DNA from: Cantharellus purpuraceus
Lineage: Eukaryota > Basidiomycota > Agaricomycetes > Cantharellales > Hydnaceae
Length of the DNA: 19,130 nucleotides
Assembly: GCA_025174535.1 (NCBI GenBank)
Contig: JALBUN010000044.1
Coordinates: 1-19,130 of the forward strand
Reading direction: 5' to 3'
Part shown: positions 7,517 to 15,687 of the stretch, in pieces
How positions within the stretch are numbered: the stretch's first letter is position 1
Layout of the letters: each line of letters starts with the position of its first letter
The notes under the pieces: generated by a model
What the model was told of the DNA's origin: nothing
What the model saw: the letters and a program-made list of their open reading frames with translations, nothing else
Databases searched by the model: none
Made by a program: the position numbers and the translations under genes

Positions 7517-7741
7517 ATGTGTGGTGATAGTGAAAAAATTCAAATTACTTGGAAGTGCAATCATATAACTACTACATCTGTAGTTACAGATTGTAAGGAT
7601 ATTAAATGTCCTAAGAGCTCTGAACATTCAAAAAATACTCATCATGATACTAATGGTACTTATTGTTGTGTGAACAAAAGTTCAAATCTTGAAATTATCC
7701 AAGTGAAAATAGATGAAAAATGTTGTGAGTGTAGAAACTAG
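7517..7741 (+). CDS. Cys-rich protein, 74 residues, copy A
   Basis: ATG at 7517 begins MCGDSEKIQITWKCNH. Nine cysteines (2, 14, 26, 31, 50, 51, 69, 70, 72) and histidines at 16, 37, 42 and 43 suggest zinc binding or disulphides, though no classical finger spacing is met. There is no signal peptide, so a cytoplasmic or nuclear metal-binding role is more likely than a secreted one. The stop is 18 bases from the stop of the convergent 216-residue gene. An upstream ATG at 7509 is in another frame and leads to a short ORF. Copy B has an in-frame nonsense change. Confidence 0.5.
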   Translation: MCGDSEKIQITWKCNHITTTSVVTDCKDIKCPKSSEHSKNTHHDTNGTYCCVNKSSNLEIIQVKIDEKCCECRN

Positions 7742-7759
7742 GACTTTTAAATCAACTCC

Positions 7760-8410
7760 TTATGAGGATTCTTTGAACATCTGATTTCTTATACTTTGGA
7801 ATATAATGTCAATAGCATTAGAACACTCTTCAAACTGAGCTTCTATGCTGTATCCAGAGGAAGGATATACAACAATTGAAACACCCTGATTGTTATTGGT
7901 GGTTTCATATAATTTTAACCTACCATCCTTAGTTATGATCATACCATAGATTGTGATTTTACTTTTCTTGAAAACTCTCTGCTGTTGTTTCAATGCAACA
8001 ACCATTGATGTAACCAAATTGTTATACACATCACAGTTCTTACAAGTTTCCCCAGCAATAGAAATATCACACTTCTTGCCAGTTTCTCTAGCAATAGAAA
8101 TATTACAACTAGGCAGATTATCCTGTTGCATGGTTTGCAGACTTGACATACAATGATTTTGTTGAATCCAGGTTGAATTACTTATTTCATTGCCCTTTTC
8201 AATCATCTTATTGTACAGTGCTTCTGGTGTTTTATCTCTTTCCTGAGAAACCGATCCAGCTGGAAAGAAGTCCTTTGGGGGATTTCTTAATCTGAATTTT
8301 ATGTAGATGGTGTCAGAGTCTATATACAAAGGATTTTCATCATCCTCTGGTTCTTTTTTAACAAAGACAGTAGATATTTTACGAACAACTTGCTTAGAGA
8401 CAGACAACAT
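7760..8410 (-). CDS. 216-residue protein with a SUMO-site-like motif and internal repeat, copy A
   Basis: The minus-strand ORF runs from ATG at 8410 to 7760 without interruption. Residues 17-25 (VKKEPEDDE) match a sumoylation consensus followed by acidic residues, as found in nuclear proteins. Residues 102-113 and 114-125 are a tandem repeat, CNISIARETGKK and CDISIAGETCKN, followed by a further CD. A C-terminal part (about 133-205) has strand-like segments (KITIYGMIITKDGRLKLYE, VSIVVYPSSGYSIEAQF) and a terminal amphipathic helix. There is no membrane segment or known catalytic motif. It diverges from the transposase gene across 97 bases. Copies A and B encode identical proteins. Family unknown. 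Confidence 0.75.
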   Translation of the reverse strand: MLSVSKQVVRKISTVFVKKEPEDDENPLYIDSDTIYIKFRLRNPPKDFFPAGSVSQERDKTPEALYNKMIEKGNEISNSTWIQQNHCMSSLQTMQQDNLPSCNISIARETGKKCDISIAGETCKNCDVYNNLVTSMVVALKQQQRVFKKSKITIYGMIITKDGRLKLYETTNNNQGVSIVVYPSSGYSIEAQFEECSNAIDIIFQSIRNQMFKESS

Positions 8411-8507
8411 AGCTTCATAGAATAAATATTATTTAATTTAAAATTCAATTATCAAAAAAAATGAACATATTTTTGTTTTACTGTAATATAAGAGTATCTT
8501 AGTCAAA
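8411..8507. promoter_or_regulatory. Divergent promoter between the 216-residue gene and the transposase, copy A
   Basis: Ninety-seven very AT-rich bases separate the two start codons. TATTTAATTTAAAAT and AATATAAG-like stretches could serve as core elements in either direction. No inverted repeat like that at 4402-4529 is found here. Copy B (15592-15687) differs by one deleted C. Confidence 0.4.
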
Positions 8508-9987
8508 ATGCCCTCAGACCAGCAAAAACGCACAAAGGAGCAAAAAGAGAAAGAGCAAAAAGAGAAAGAAGAAAAAGAGCTTCAGCAACTTAAAATGTGG
8601 AATGATCAAAGGGACAGAGCATATAATAAGTTGATGGACAATCATTGGAATTTTCTATACACAAAGTGGCCTGTCTTAGAACACACAAAAAATATCATAG
8701 AACAAAACTAAAAGATATGAATGATATGGATGATGTAAAAAAAAGTAGTATATAACAAGCTTGGACCAATACCAGTTTTTTTCTTTCTTGTGGTATTTTT
8801 TTCAGTTGAAGAACATTCTACACCTTATAGAGAGATAGAAAAAGGCTTGTTAGTACTATATCATCTACTCAAAGGTCCTACTTATGAAGAAATAGGAAAT
8901 TTCATGCCATCAAGTAGCTTTTATGATGTTCATAAGGAATTTTATGGTCGTCTGCATCATCTTAACTTTGATCTAGATAAACAAGTTACTGATTCACTGC
9001 GTACAATGTTCTCAAATATAATAATAAGGATATTATCAGCTCTTATAAAGAATCCTCCAAAAATGGAATCAGTGACATTACTTCTTGATGGTCATGATAC
9101 AAGAGGAATTTTGATTGGATCGGCATCTGAATAGGGGTACTCATATAAATTTAAAAAGGCAGGATTTCGTACTCAAGTATGCATTGACATTAATCAAATG
9201 GTTCTATTCACCTCACCTTCATTGGCATGTAAACTAAATCCTGATGCAAAAATGTTTGTAGAGATGGCTGTATGGAATAAAATAGATAAGAATGATCAGA
9301 TAGGCTTTGATGGAGCTTATCCATCTGCTATTCCAGAAGTAGTAAAGGCAAGTATATTAAAGCCTAAGAACTTCTTTTATCCTTTTCGGAAGCCAAAAAA
9401 TGTTGAACTTAAACCTGAAGAAAAGATTTTTAATAAGAAGTTTGGTGCCTTTCGTTCAACAGTAGAAGCATTCTTTGGAGGGTTTGCAAGATTGTTTGAA
9501 AAATTTGATAATAAGAGATCTATTAGAACTACAAATCCTGCTGTCTTTAATCTGGAATTAAAGGTAGCATGTCTATTATGGAATATTAAGAAATTTGTAG
9601 AACTACGTAAGATCAAACCATCCCCTTATCATGAAAAATGGTGTGAACAATATTTTGATTACCCTGAGGAAGAGGACCCAGATATTGAGCCACCCAGATC
9701 ATTACTGGAAAGAGCAGAAGATGTTGACAAGATGACTCAATCTCAACAACGACTATTAGAAAGATGTGAGTATGATGTGGAGATGCATTATGAGACTGAA
9801 AATGAAGTAGAACAAATAATAAGGCAAAGAAAAAGGAAAGTACGTAGAATATTTAGTTAAATGGAAATGTTATGCAGAGAAAACTTGGGAAGCAACATCA
9901 AGCTTTAAATCTACAGAATGTATTAAAGAGTATTGGAAAGACAATAGTAATAATATTATTGTATACCTATGCTACATTCAACTGTAA
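8508..9987 (+). pseudogene. DDE_Tnp_4 (PIF/Harbinger-like) transposase with chromodomain, broken, copy A
   Basis: Three collinear pieces are present. First, 8508-8711 encodes a K/E/Q-rich basic coil ending WNFLYTKWPVLEH. Second, about 8790-9860 encodes the catalytic domain: PYREIEKGLLVLYHLLKGPT, then LLLDGHDTRG, then GFDGAYPS about 74 residues later, then FRSTVEAFFGGF about 52 residues further. These are D, D and E positions as expected of DDE_Tnp_4. Third, a chromodomain lies in another frame to 9987. Breaks are a frame change after 8711, an eight-base A run at 8737-8744, a TAG at 9132-9134 (GAG in copy B), and a +1 shift near 9840. Its role would be cutting and joining the element's ends. 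Part of 8745-8805 might be an intron (GTAGTATAT...TTTTTTTCAG). Coding capacity in this copy appears lost unless the changes are sequencing errors or recoded. Confidence 0.75.
9804..9942 (+). other. Chromodomain split by a +1 frame change, copy A
   Basis: In the transposase frame the sequence reads NEVEQIIRQRKRK. Skipping the G at 9840 gives YVEYLVKWKCYAEKTWEA and then ...CIKEYWKD. This is the chromodomain pattern (VEKIL, EYLVKWKGY, TWEP). Of the three methyl-lysine cage aromatics, W (LVKW) and Y (KCY) are present, while the first is replaced by Asn. The domain sits at the C-terminus of the transposase, as chromodomains do in chromoviral integrases. The same shift occurs in copy B. Confidence 0.72.
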
Positions 9988-10042
9988 ATTTTTTTCCCAG
10001 AATAAAATTGAATATTTGTATGTTTTATACTTATAGGTATCT

Positions 10043-10540
10043 ATGGAGACTGATCCATTACTGAAACAGCGTCTCAATCAACAGTTTTACCAAAAGCCTT
10101 TTCACAGCAATCCACACCGGCTAGCTAATTGTACAACGTGTGACTGGTACCCCTTTGGGCAGTATCTGGACCGTTCATATGCTGAAGGTGAAGTGTTCCA
10201 GCTTTCAAAGTATCCTCATATCAAATATGTATTTCTTGGTCTACAACCTGATAAAATAGGCTATAATGAAAGTGATCCTATTTTTGTAGCAGAATTTGCA
10301 GGTTTTCTGAATAAAACCAACAGATTTGTAAGTGGTTCTGATCCAACCTCTGGATATGCACACATTATAACCACACATGTGAATCAGGCGTTTGTTAGAC
10401 AGCCAGGCCCAGATATAAATAGGCAGAAACTATATCTTGGCCGTACAGTGCACATGATCTACATAACTAGTATTGGTATACTATTGGCTTTGCTGTGTTG
10501 GACAGTGTCCAGACATACCAATGAAGATAAGAATTCATAA
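10043..10540 (+). CDS. 165-residue protein with C-terminal membrane segment, copy A
   Basis: ATG at 10043 begins METDPLLKQRLNQQF and the frame is open to TAA 10538-10540. About 137 polar and aromatic residues (NCTTCDWYPFGQYLDRSY, then HIKYVFLGLQPD) precede one hydrophobic segment at about 138-155 (MIYITSIGILLALLCW) and a short polar tail (SRHTNEDKNS). With no N-terminal signal peptide, this is the layout of a tail-anchored membrane protein. The frame is also open two codons upstream to a TTATAG acceptor-like site at 10036, which would join the chromodomain frame in phase (GTATAC donor at 9961). A separate gene with an AATAAA (10001) upstream is the simpler reading. No family recognised. The protein is identical in copy B. 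Confidence 0.75.
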   Translation: METDPLLKQRLNQQFYQKPFHSNPHRLANCTTCDWYPFGQYLDRSYAEGEVFQLSKYPHIKYVFLGLQPDKIGYNESDPIFVAEFAGFLNKTNRFVSGSDPTSGYAHIITTHVNQAFVRQPGPDINRQKLYLGRTVHMIYITSIGILLALLCWTVSRHTNEDKNS

Positions 10541-10651
10541 TGGCATGTCTAAATCTATGGAGAAAGAAGCTTGTTGATGATATAAGGTGATGATTTTTGT
10601 TTTTAAAATGACCTCCCTAGACGCTTGTTCGGAATCATGTCAGTATACAAT

Positions 10652-10682
10652 ATTCTAATGTATATGAGATATACATCAGAAT
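10652..10682. repeat. Hairpin at the left end of copy B
   Basis: The same 14-base arms and GAG loop as at the start of copy A, again 22 bases from the unit boundary. Confidence 0.7.
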
Positions 10683-11252
10683 TTCAATGATACATAAAGC
10701 CAGGGAGTTACAATTTGGATATCTTAAAAGATTTCGGATGTGTGAAATTTTCATAAATATAAACATATATTCTATATTTTAATAAACTTAAAAAGATAAG
10801 ATATTTGGTTGAGATGAACATAATCATTTACATGGATATAATAGGAATGTATGTATTAATATAATTGGTATTATATAGGGTATTTAGATATACAAATACC
10901 AGGTGGGGATTAAAGATAGTTCAAATTATGTTATAAGTATTGTATAAGAAAGAATCAATGATATTTGGATGTTCCTTCAAGAGAGTTGCCACCACTAAAT
11001 GGAAAAAAAAAAGAATTATTTTTGAGAATTATGCCAAAATATCACAATATGTTTTAATCTAGTATATTGTGTAAAATTTGAGAATCATGTTGAAATATGA
11101 AAATAAGTTTGAATTGAAGTGTATTGTATAAAATTTGAGGAAAATAGGTTGTATATACGTATTTGTTGTATTTCTGAACAAGCGTCTTAGGAAAGTCTTG
11201 GAAACAAACACCTTTAATGCAGTGATGCTATTTTTAAAACAAAGTAACTTAG

Positions 11253-11579
11253 TTAGGGCATAGTGGTAGATAATCTTGTTCTAACATGAGACTGTATGAC
11301 TATCCCTCGTACTTTAGGGTGCAATACCATCAGATTTTCCATCCAAAGTGGTGGAAAATAATGATCCTGCTCCATACTAGTATATAACTCTGTTAATTTC
11401 TGTTCCAGAAGTGTGCCATCAGTACATCTGTATAAAGTCAGTGATTGGAACCTTGATATTTATAAAGGAACTTACCTCAGAAACAAATCATGGAGGGATC
11501 CTATCCGAGATATATACCAATCATTAACTCTTCTATCAAACTCTATCTTGCATTGAAGCATAAAAGAGAGCATCTTCAT
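11253..11579 (-). CDS. Spliced 92-residue protein, copy B
   Basis: Exon 1 is 11579-11476, the intron 11475-11428 (GTAAGT...CACTGAC...ACAG) and exon 2 11427-11253. I see no difference from the copy A coding sequence. A single A-to-T change lies just outside the stop (GTGATGC against GTGAAGC). Confidence 0.7.
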
Positions 11580-11582
11580 AAT

Positions 11583-11710
11583 GCTTATAACATAAAAACA
11601 TAATAATCATTTTATTAAGAAAGCAAGATGTATATATCTACTGCCTATACAAAATATCAAATGTTCAGAAAAAAATGATTATTATGTTTTTTCATTTCTG
11701 TTTTATAAGC
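11583..11710. promoter_or_regulatory. Divergent promoter with a long inverted repeat, copy B
   Basis: Arms at 11583-11613 and 11672-11710, identical to copy A. Confidence 0.6.
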
Positions 11711-11726
11711 AGAGAGGGATTTGAAA

Positions 11727-12809
11727 ATGTCACAAATCTTTGAAGATATAAAAGCAATCAAAGGCTGGATAATTGACAATGATGCACTGATAAAAGCTAT
11801 GGCAAGTCAAATGGAAGTAAAAGATGAATTAATATCTGATCTTATAAATGTCAAGTCTTGGATGAGTGAAAAGGATAGGCAGATCACTATACTTGAACAA
11901 CAGGTTAATTCCCAGAGTCAGGAAATTCAGGTGCTTAAGAAACAGGTTGAGGAAAAAAATACAATTATAACTACTTTGACAGACAGGAAAGAGAATTTAG
12001 ATGAATGGATGAGTGAAATGAATGATATTGTATCAGGATTTGGAACAGATATTCATAAACTTCAGAGACAGGTTAATAGGTGTGTTGCCACAATATCAGA
12101 CCATGGAACAGATATTCATCAACAGGTCAATACACATAATGCAGAGAATCTTATATTGGACCATAGAACAGATATTCATAAACTTCAGAAACAGGTTAAT
12201 AGATGTATTGCAACAATATCAGACATTGTGGAATGGAAATCTGAAGTGCATGAGTGGATTGTAGAAACAGATGATACTGTAGTGGAACTTGGAACAGACA
12301 TTAATAAACTTCAGAAACAGGGTGATAAATATAAAGCAATAATATCTGAGATTGTTGACTGGAAATTTGATATGAATCACTGGGCTGGAAAACAAGAACA
12401 GGAGGTAACAAGGTTACAGGAAAATGGTACCAGAAAGGTGACATTTAAGATAGTGAAAAGAGGTGTAGATTATATACTTATAGACTCAGATCAGTCTTGT
12501 AGACTAAATAGAATGGAATTATTCATAAATGGTGAGCCTAGAAAACTATCTACAATATATACTAGGAAGAATGAAATGTCATCATATGACGTAGATGGTA
12601 ATAGGATTAATTTTCAAACATGGAAGCAAGGAATGACTCAAGGTTCAAGGCATCAAGAAAAAAGGTCTAAGGAACGATCTGATTCAGACTCTGATCAATC
12701 TGATTCAGACTCTGATCAATCTGATTCAGACTCTGATCAATCTGATTCAAACTCTGATCAATCTCAAATTCCTAGTTCAAGAAAAAGATGTAGAGGGAGA
12801 ACCCAGTAA
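11727..12809 (+). CDS. 360-residue coiled-coil protein, copy B
   Basis: The same protein as at 4546-5628 with two substitutions, serine 16 to isoleucine (AGT to ATT) and methionine 280 to arginine (ATG to AGG). The SDSDSDQ repeats and basic tail are unchanged. Confidence 0.8.
   Translation: MSQIFEDIKAIKGWIIDNDALIKAMASQMEVKDELISDLINVKSWMSEKDRQITILEQQVNSQSQEIQVLKKQVEEKNTIITTLTDRKENLDEWMSEMNDIVSGFGTDIHKLQRQVNRCVATISDHGTDIHQQVNTHNAENLILDHRTDIHKLQKQVNRCIATISDIVEWKSEVHEWIVETDDTVVELGTDINKLQKQGDKYKAIISEIVDWKFDMNHWAGKQEQEVTRLQENGTRKVTFKIVKRGVDYILIDSDQSCRLNRMELFINGEPRKLSTIYTRKNEMSSYDVDGNRINFQTWKQGMTQGSRHQEKRSKERSDSDSDQSDSDSDQSDSDSDQSDSNSDQSQIPSSRKRCRGRTQ
12678..12761 (+). repeat. Four 21-bp tandem repeats inside the coiled-coil gene, copy B
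   Basis: The same four units, in the same order and with the same variant in the last, as in copy A. Confidence 0.9.
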
Positions 12810-12823
12810 TGTAAGCCTCCAAA

Positions 12824-13626
12824 GACGTAGGATACAAGGTCACCTTGGAGTGAATGGCTGTCCATGAGCAGTCTAATGATGTCCCTATCTGTCGTTTCAT
12901 TTCTCCATGATTTCCCCTTTAGTAGCTCAACTTCACACGCTTCGTCAGCTGGCTTGATCAGCATTTCTTGCATCATTTGCTCCTCATATTGTGTCGTTGT
13001 GCCCTGGGAATTTGTATATAAAAGGGCGCTAGTTTTCGCCTTTGGAATCAAAAAACAAGTTTTCAGCCGGCACTCTAAAGTCAATGTCCAAGCTCTAAGT
13101 CTACACTCTACATCACAATCCATCATCTCTACACTGAGGTAAAACACCTTGGTTCAACGATCAGATTTCCCTCCGCCACCGAGAGGTTGCTTCTCCTGAA
13201 ACCAGCTTTCGTGTACCTCCCAACCGGGCTCCGCATTGTCATCCAGTCACAGAGCACGATCAGCCATCGGGACCGACCTTTTGCTCCCATCCTCATCCAA
13301 CCACAGAGCACTATCCCACTTCCCTGTTACGTACCCCTCGCCCTGATTGATCTTTGGAGTGCTGAACAACTGCGTTACACACCGTCTGCTTGCTAGGACC
13401 ATTGCGTGCAGGCTTATAGGATCTATTCCATAAGCGAACCGACACCGAGTGACATCATCAGGCTGCTCAAGGACAACGATTCAATTATCTGGTACACCAT
13501 GCCGCTGCAAAGTCTCACCTACTGTCTGCTCAGTAAGTGCATCATTATCAACCCTCACAGCCAAAAGGCTGTCCTTTGATAATGTGATCAAACTGCTCCT
13601 GACATGGTGACCTTCCATCCGACGTC
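12824..13626. repeat. Approximately 0.8-kb segment with inverted-repeat-like ends, copy B
   Basis: As in copy A, with one A-to-T change inside the right arm (ACATGGTGACC) and one A-to-T change in the interior near 13085. Confidence 0.45.
13015..13024 (+). promoter_or_regulatory. TATA box in the 0.8-kb segment, copy B
   Basis: Identical TATATAAAAG and surrounding sequence to copy A. Confidence 0.45.
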
Positions 13627-13693
13627 ATTACCATGATATGATAATATCCAATCGGCTGGTACACCTATTTAGCTATGCAGCAAAGAATTTGGA

Positions 13694-13855
13694 ATGAAAG
13701 ACTGGCAAGATAGGAAACAAGGAACTGGTAGAAGAATGATAGATGAAAGGACAGGGAATTCTGTATGGGACTTTGTTGTAGTATTCAGAACGAGTGCATG
13801 CATCTGGCTATTGACAACTTTAGAAAATATATATAATTCAATTTATAAATATTAG
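13694..13855 (+). CDS. Small hypothetical protein, 53 codons, copy B
   Basis: The same ORF as at 6513-6674 with one change, TTG to TGG at codon 25 (leucine to tryptophan). Confidence 0.3.
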   Translation: MKDWQDRKQGTGRRMIDERTGNSVWDFVVVFRTSACIWLLTTLENIYNSIYKY

Positions 13856-13936
13856 ATAAAAATATGGACATTCTGCTCTTCAGAACTATGCACATATCTA
13901 GTAAATAAATTTTATATATCCTTCTTTATTGACATC

Positions 13937-14104
13937 ATGGGTAAAGATAAGAAGTGCAATGATTGGAGTTCTCATGATCTTTGGGATTATGGTATAATGG
14001 TTGACACACAATGGACTAAACAGTTTTTTGAGACAGATTTTAGAGATATTACTTTAGATACTGATGATGAGATCCTCAGTTTTGATTACAAAAAGATGAT
14101 GTGA
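13937..14104 (+). CDS. Small Trp-rich acidic protein, 55 codons, copy B
   Basis: Same as 6756-6908 through residue 50. It then continues YKKMM to TGA, because TAC replaces TAA and the following A run is shorter. Confidence 0.4.
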   Translation: MGKDKKCNDWSSHDLWDYGIMVDTQWTKQFFETDFRDITLDTDDEILSFDYKKMM

Positions 14105-14182
14105 AATGTTTAAAGGAGTCTTCAAGAAAATTTTTTACATACTTAGATAAGGAAGAATAAGGGAAAAAGTGCTTTAGAGGAA

Positions 14183-14428
14183 ATGACAATACCTTGCATT
14201 CAAACATCGAGAAAAGTCCCCCAGTTTTACCTAGTAACTGTTACAAGAGAGCTTGATCATGCTATCACAGAAGGGTTGTTTTCAGAAGTGATAACAAATG
14301 TAAGGTGTTGTTTCCCTGTAACAGTAACAGGTATGAAACATATTAATAGTAGAAAGAATGTTCTACAGTGTTTTGAAGCATTTAAGAAGTTTGTAGATAT
14401 ACTTGATAGGAAATTAGATGAGAAATAA
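14183..14428 (+). CDS. Hypothetical protein, 81 residues, copy B
   Basis: Protein identical to the copy A product. The only coding difference seen is a synonymous TTT to TTC. Confidence 0.55.
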   Translation: MTIPCIQTSRKVPQFYLVTVTRELDHAITEGLFSEVITNVRCCFPVTVTGMKHINSRKNVLQCFEAFKKFVDILDRKLDEK

Positions 14429-14466
14429 TGAGTTTTGAAAATTAATATATAATAACCAGAGACACC

Positions 14467-14646
14467 ATGTTGAATATACCCGAGATTGGTGATAAGGTAT
14501 CATTTATCAATGCAAGAACACAAATGACAGTGACAGGTATTGTTACATTAGTAACTGGCACTTTGTCAGATGACACTTTGCTAATAACTGTTACTTATGA
14601 TGACAATGAGATTCAGCTACCACTACGTGCACTACAACAAGTATAA
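14467..14646 (+). CDS. Small beta-barrel-like protein, 59 residues, copy B
   Basis: No difference seen from 7286-7465. Confidence 0.5.
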   Translation: MLNIPEIGDKVSFINARTQMTVTGIVTLVTGTLSDDTLLITVTYDDNEIQLPLRALQQV

Positions 14647-14697
14647 GATAAATCAGATAAGTGAATATGCAATATTTTTATTCACTCAAATGAAGGC

Positions 14698-14922
14698 ATG
14701 TGTGGTGATAGTGAAAAAATTCAAATTACTTGGAAGTGCAATCATATAACTACTACATCTGTAGTTACAGATTGTAAGGATATTAAATGTCCTAAGAGCT
14801 CTGAACATTAAAAAAATACTCATCATGATACTAATGGTACTTATTGTTGTGTGAACAAAAGTTCAAATCTTGAAATTATCCAAGTGAAAATAGATGAAAA
14901 ATGTTGTGAGTGTAGAAACTAG
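14698..14922 (+). pseudogene. Cys-rich protein, truncated by a stop, copy B
   Basis: Codon 38 is TAA (14809-14811) where copy A has TCA, a C-to-A change next to an A run. The remaining frame to 14922 is otherwise as in copy A. Five of the nine cysteines are lost if the base is real; a consensus error extending the homopolymer is the alternative. Confidence 0.55.
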
Positions 14923-14940
14923 GACTTTTAAATCAACTCC

Positions 14941-15591
14941 TTATGAGGATTCTTTGAACATCTGATTTCTTATACTTTGGAATATAATGTCAATAGCATT
15001 AGAACACTCTTCAAACTGAGCTTCTATGCTGTATCCAGAGGAAGGATATACAACAATTGAAACACCCTGATTGTTATTGGTGGTTTCATATAATTTTAAC
15101 CTACCATCCTTAGTTATGATCATACCATAGATTGTGATTTTACTTTTCTTGAAAACTCTCTGCTGTTGTTTCAATGCAACAACCATTGATGTAACCAAAT
15201 TGTTATACACATCACAGTTCTTACAAGTTTCCCCAGCAATAGAAATATCACACTTCTTGCCAGTTTCTCTAGCAATAGAAATATTACAACTAGGCAGATT
15301 ATCCTGTTGCATGGTTTGCAGACTTGACATACAATGATTTTGTTGAATCCAGGTTGAATTACTTATTTCATTGCCCTTTTCAATCATCTTATTGTACAGT
15401 GCTTCTGGTGTTTTATCTCTTTCCTGAGAAACCGATCCAGCTGGAAAGAAGTCCTTTGGGGGATTTCTTAATCTGAATTTTATGTAGATGGTGTCAGAGT
15501 CTATATACAAAGGATTTTCATCATCCTCTGGTTCTTTTTTAACAAAGACAGTAGATATTTTACGAACAACTTGCTTAGAGACAGACAACAT
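14941..15591 (-). CDS. 216-residue protein, copy B
   Basis: The protein is identical to copy A, making this one of the best conserved genes of the unit. Confidence 0.75.
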   Translation of the reverse strand: MLSVSKQVVRKISTVFVKKEPEDDENPLYIDSDTIYIKFRLRNPPKDFFPAGSVSQERDKTPEALYNKMIEKGNEISNSTWIQQNHCMSSLQTMQQDNLPSCNISIARETGKKCDISIAGETCKNCDVYNNLVTSMVVALKQQQRVFKKSKITIYGMIITKDGRLKLYETTNNNQGVSIVVYPSSGYSIEAQFEECSNAIDIIFQSIRNQMFKESS

Positions 15592-15687
15592 AGCTTCATA
15601 GAATAAATATTATTTAATTTAAAATTCAATTATAAAAAAAATGAACATATTTTTGTTTTACTGTAATATAAGAGTATCTTAGTCAAA

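Larger units (their letters stand above)
3451..10629 (+). mobile_element. 7.18-kb multi-gene element, tandem copy A
   Basis: Starting at the C of CGGAATCATG (3451), the sequence is repeated almost base for base from 10630 and again from 17808, always in the same orientation, with periods of 7179 and 7178. The two internal junctions share the same last bases (ACGCTTGTT). The unit carries a transposase-like gene, a chromodomain remnant and about nine further ORFs, several in divergent pairs. It is clearly more AT-rich than the flanking host sequence. Copy A starts inside the copia integrase. No terminal inverted repeat is found at the unit ends defined this way. An identical tandem arrangement could in principle be an assembly product, but the copia junction and the sequence differences between copies argue for a real array. 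Confidence 0.9.

Noticed and set aside
9840..9856. GTACGT...TTTAG as an intron explaining the chromodomain frame change
   Set aside because: It would be only 17 nt long and would remove the EYLV part of the chromodomain.
9945..9962. AATAATATTATT palindrome resembling a rolling-circle origin nonanucleotide
   Set aside because: The sequence differs from the known TAATATTAC nick site, and such palindromes are expected by chance in AT-rich DNA.
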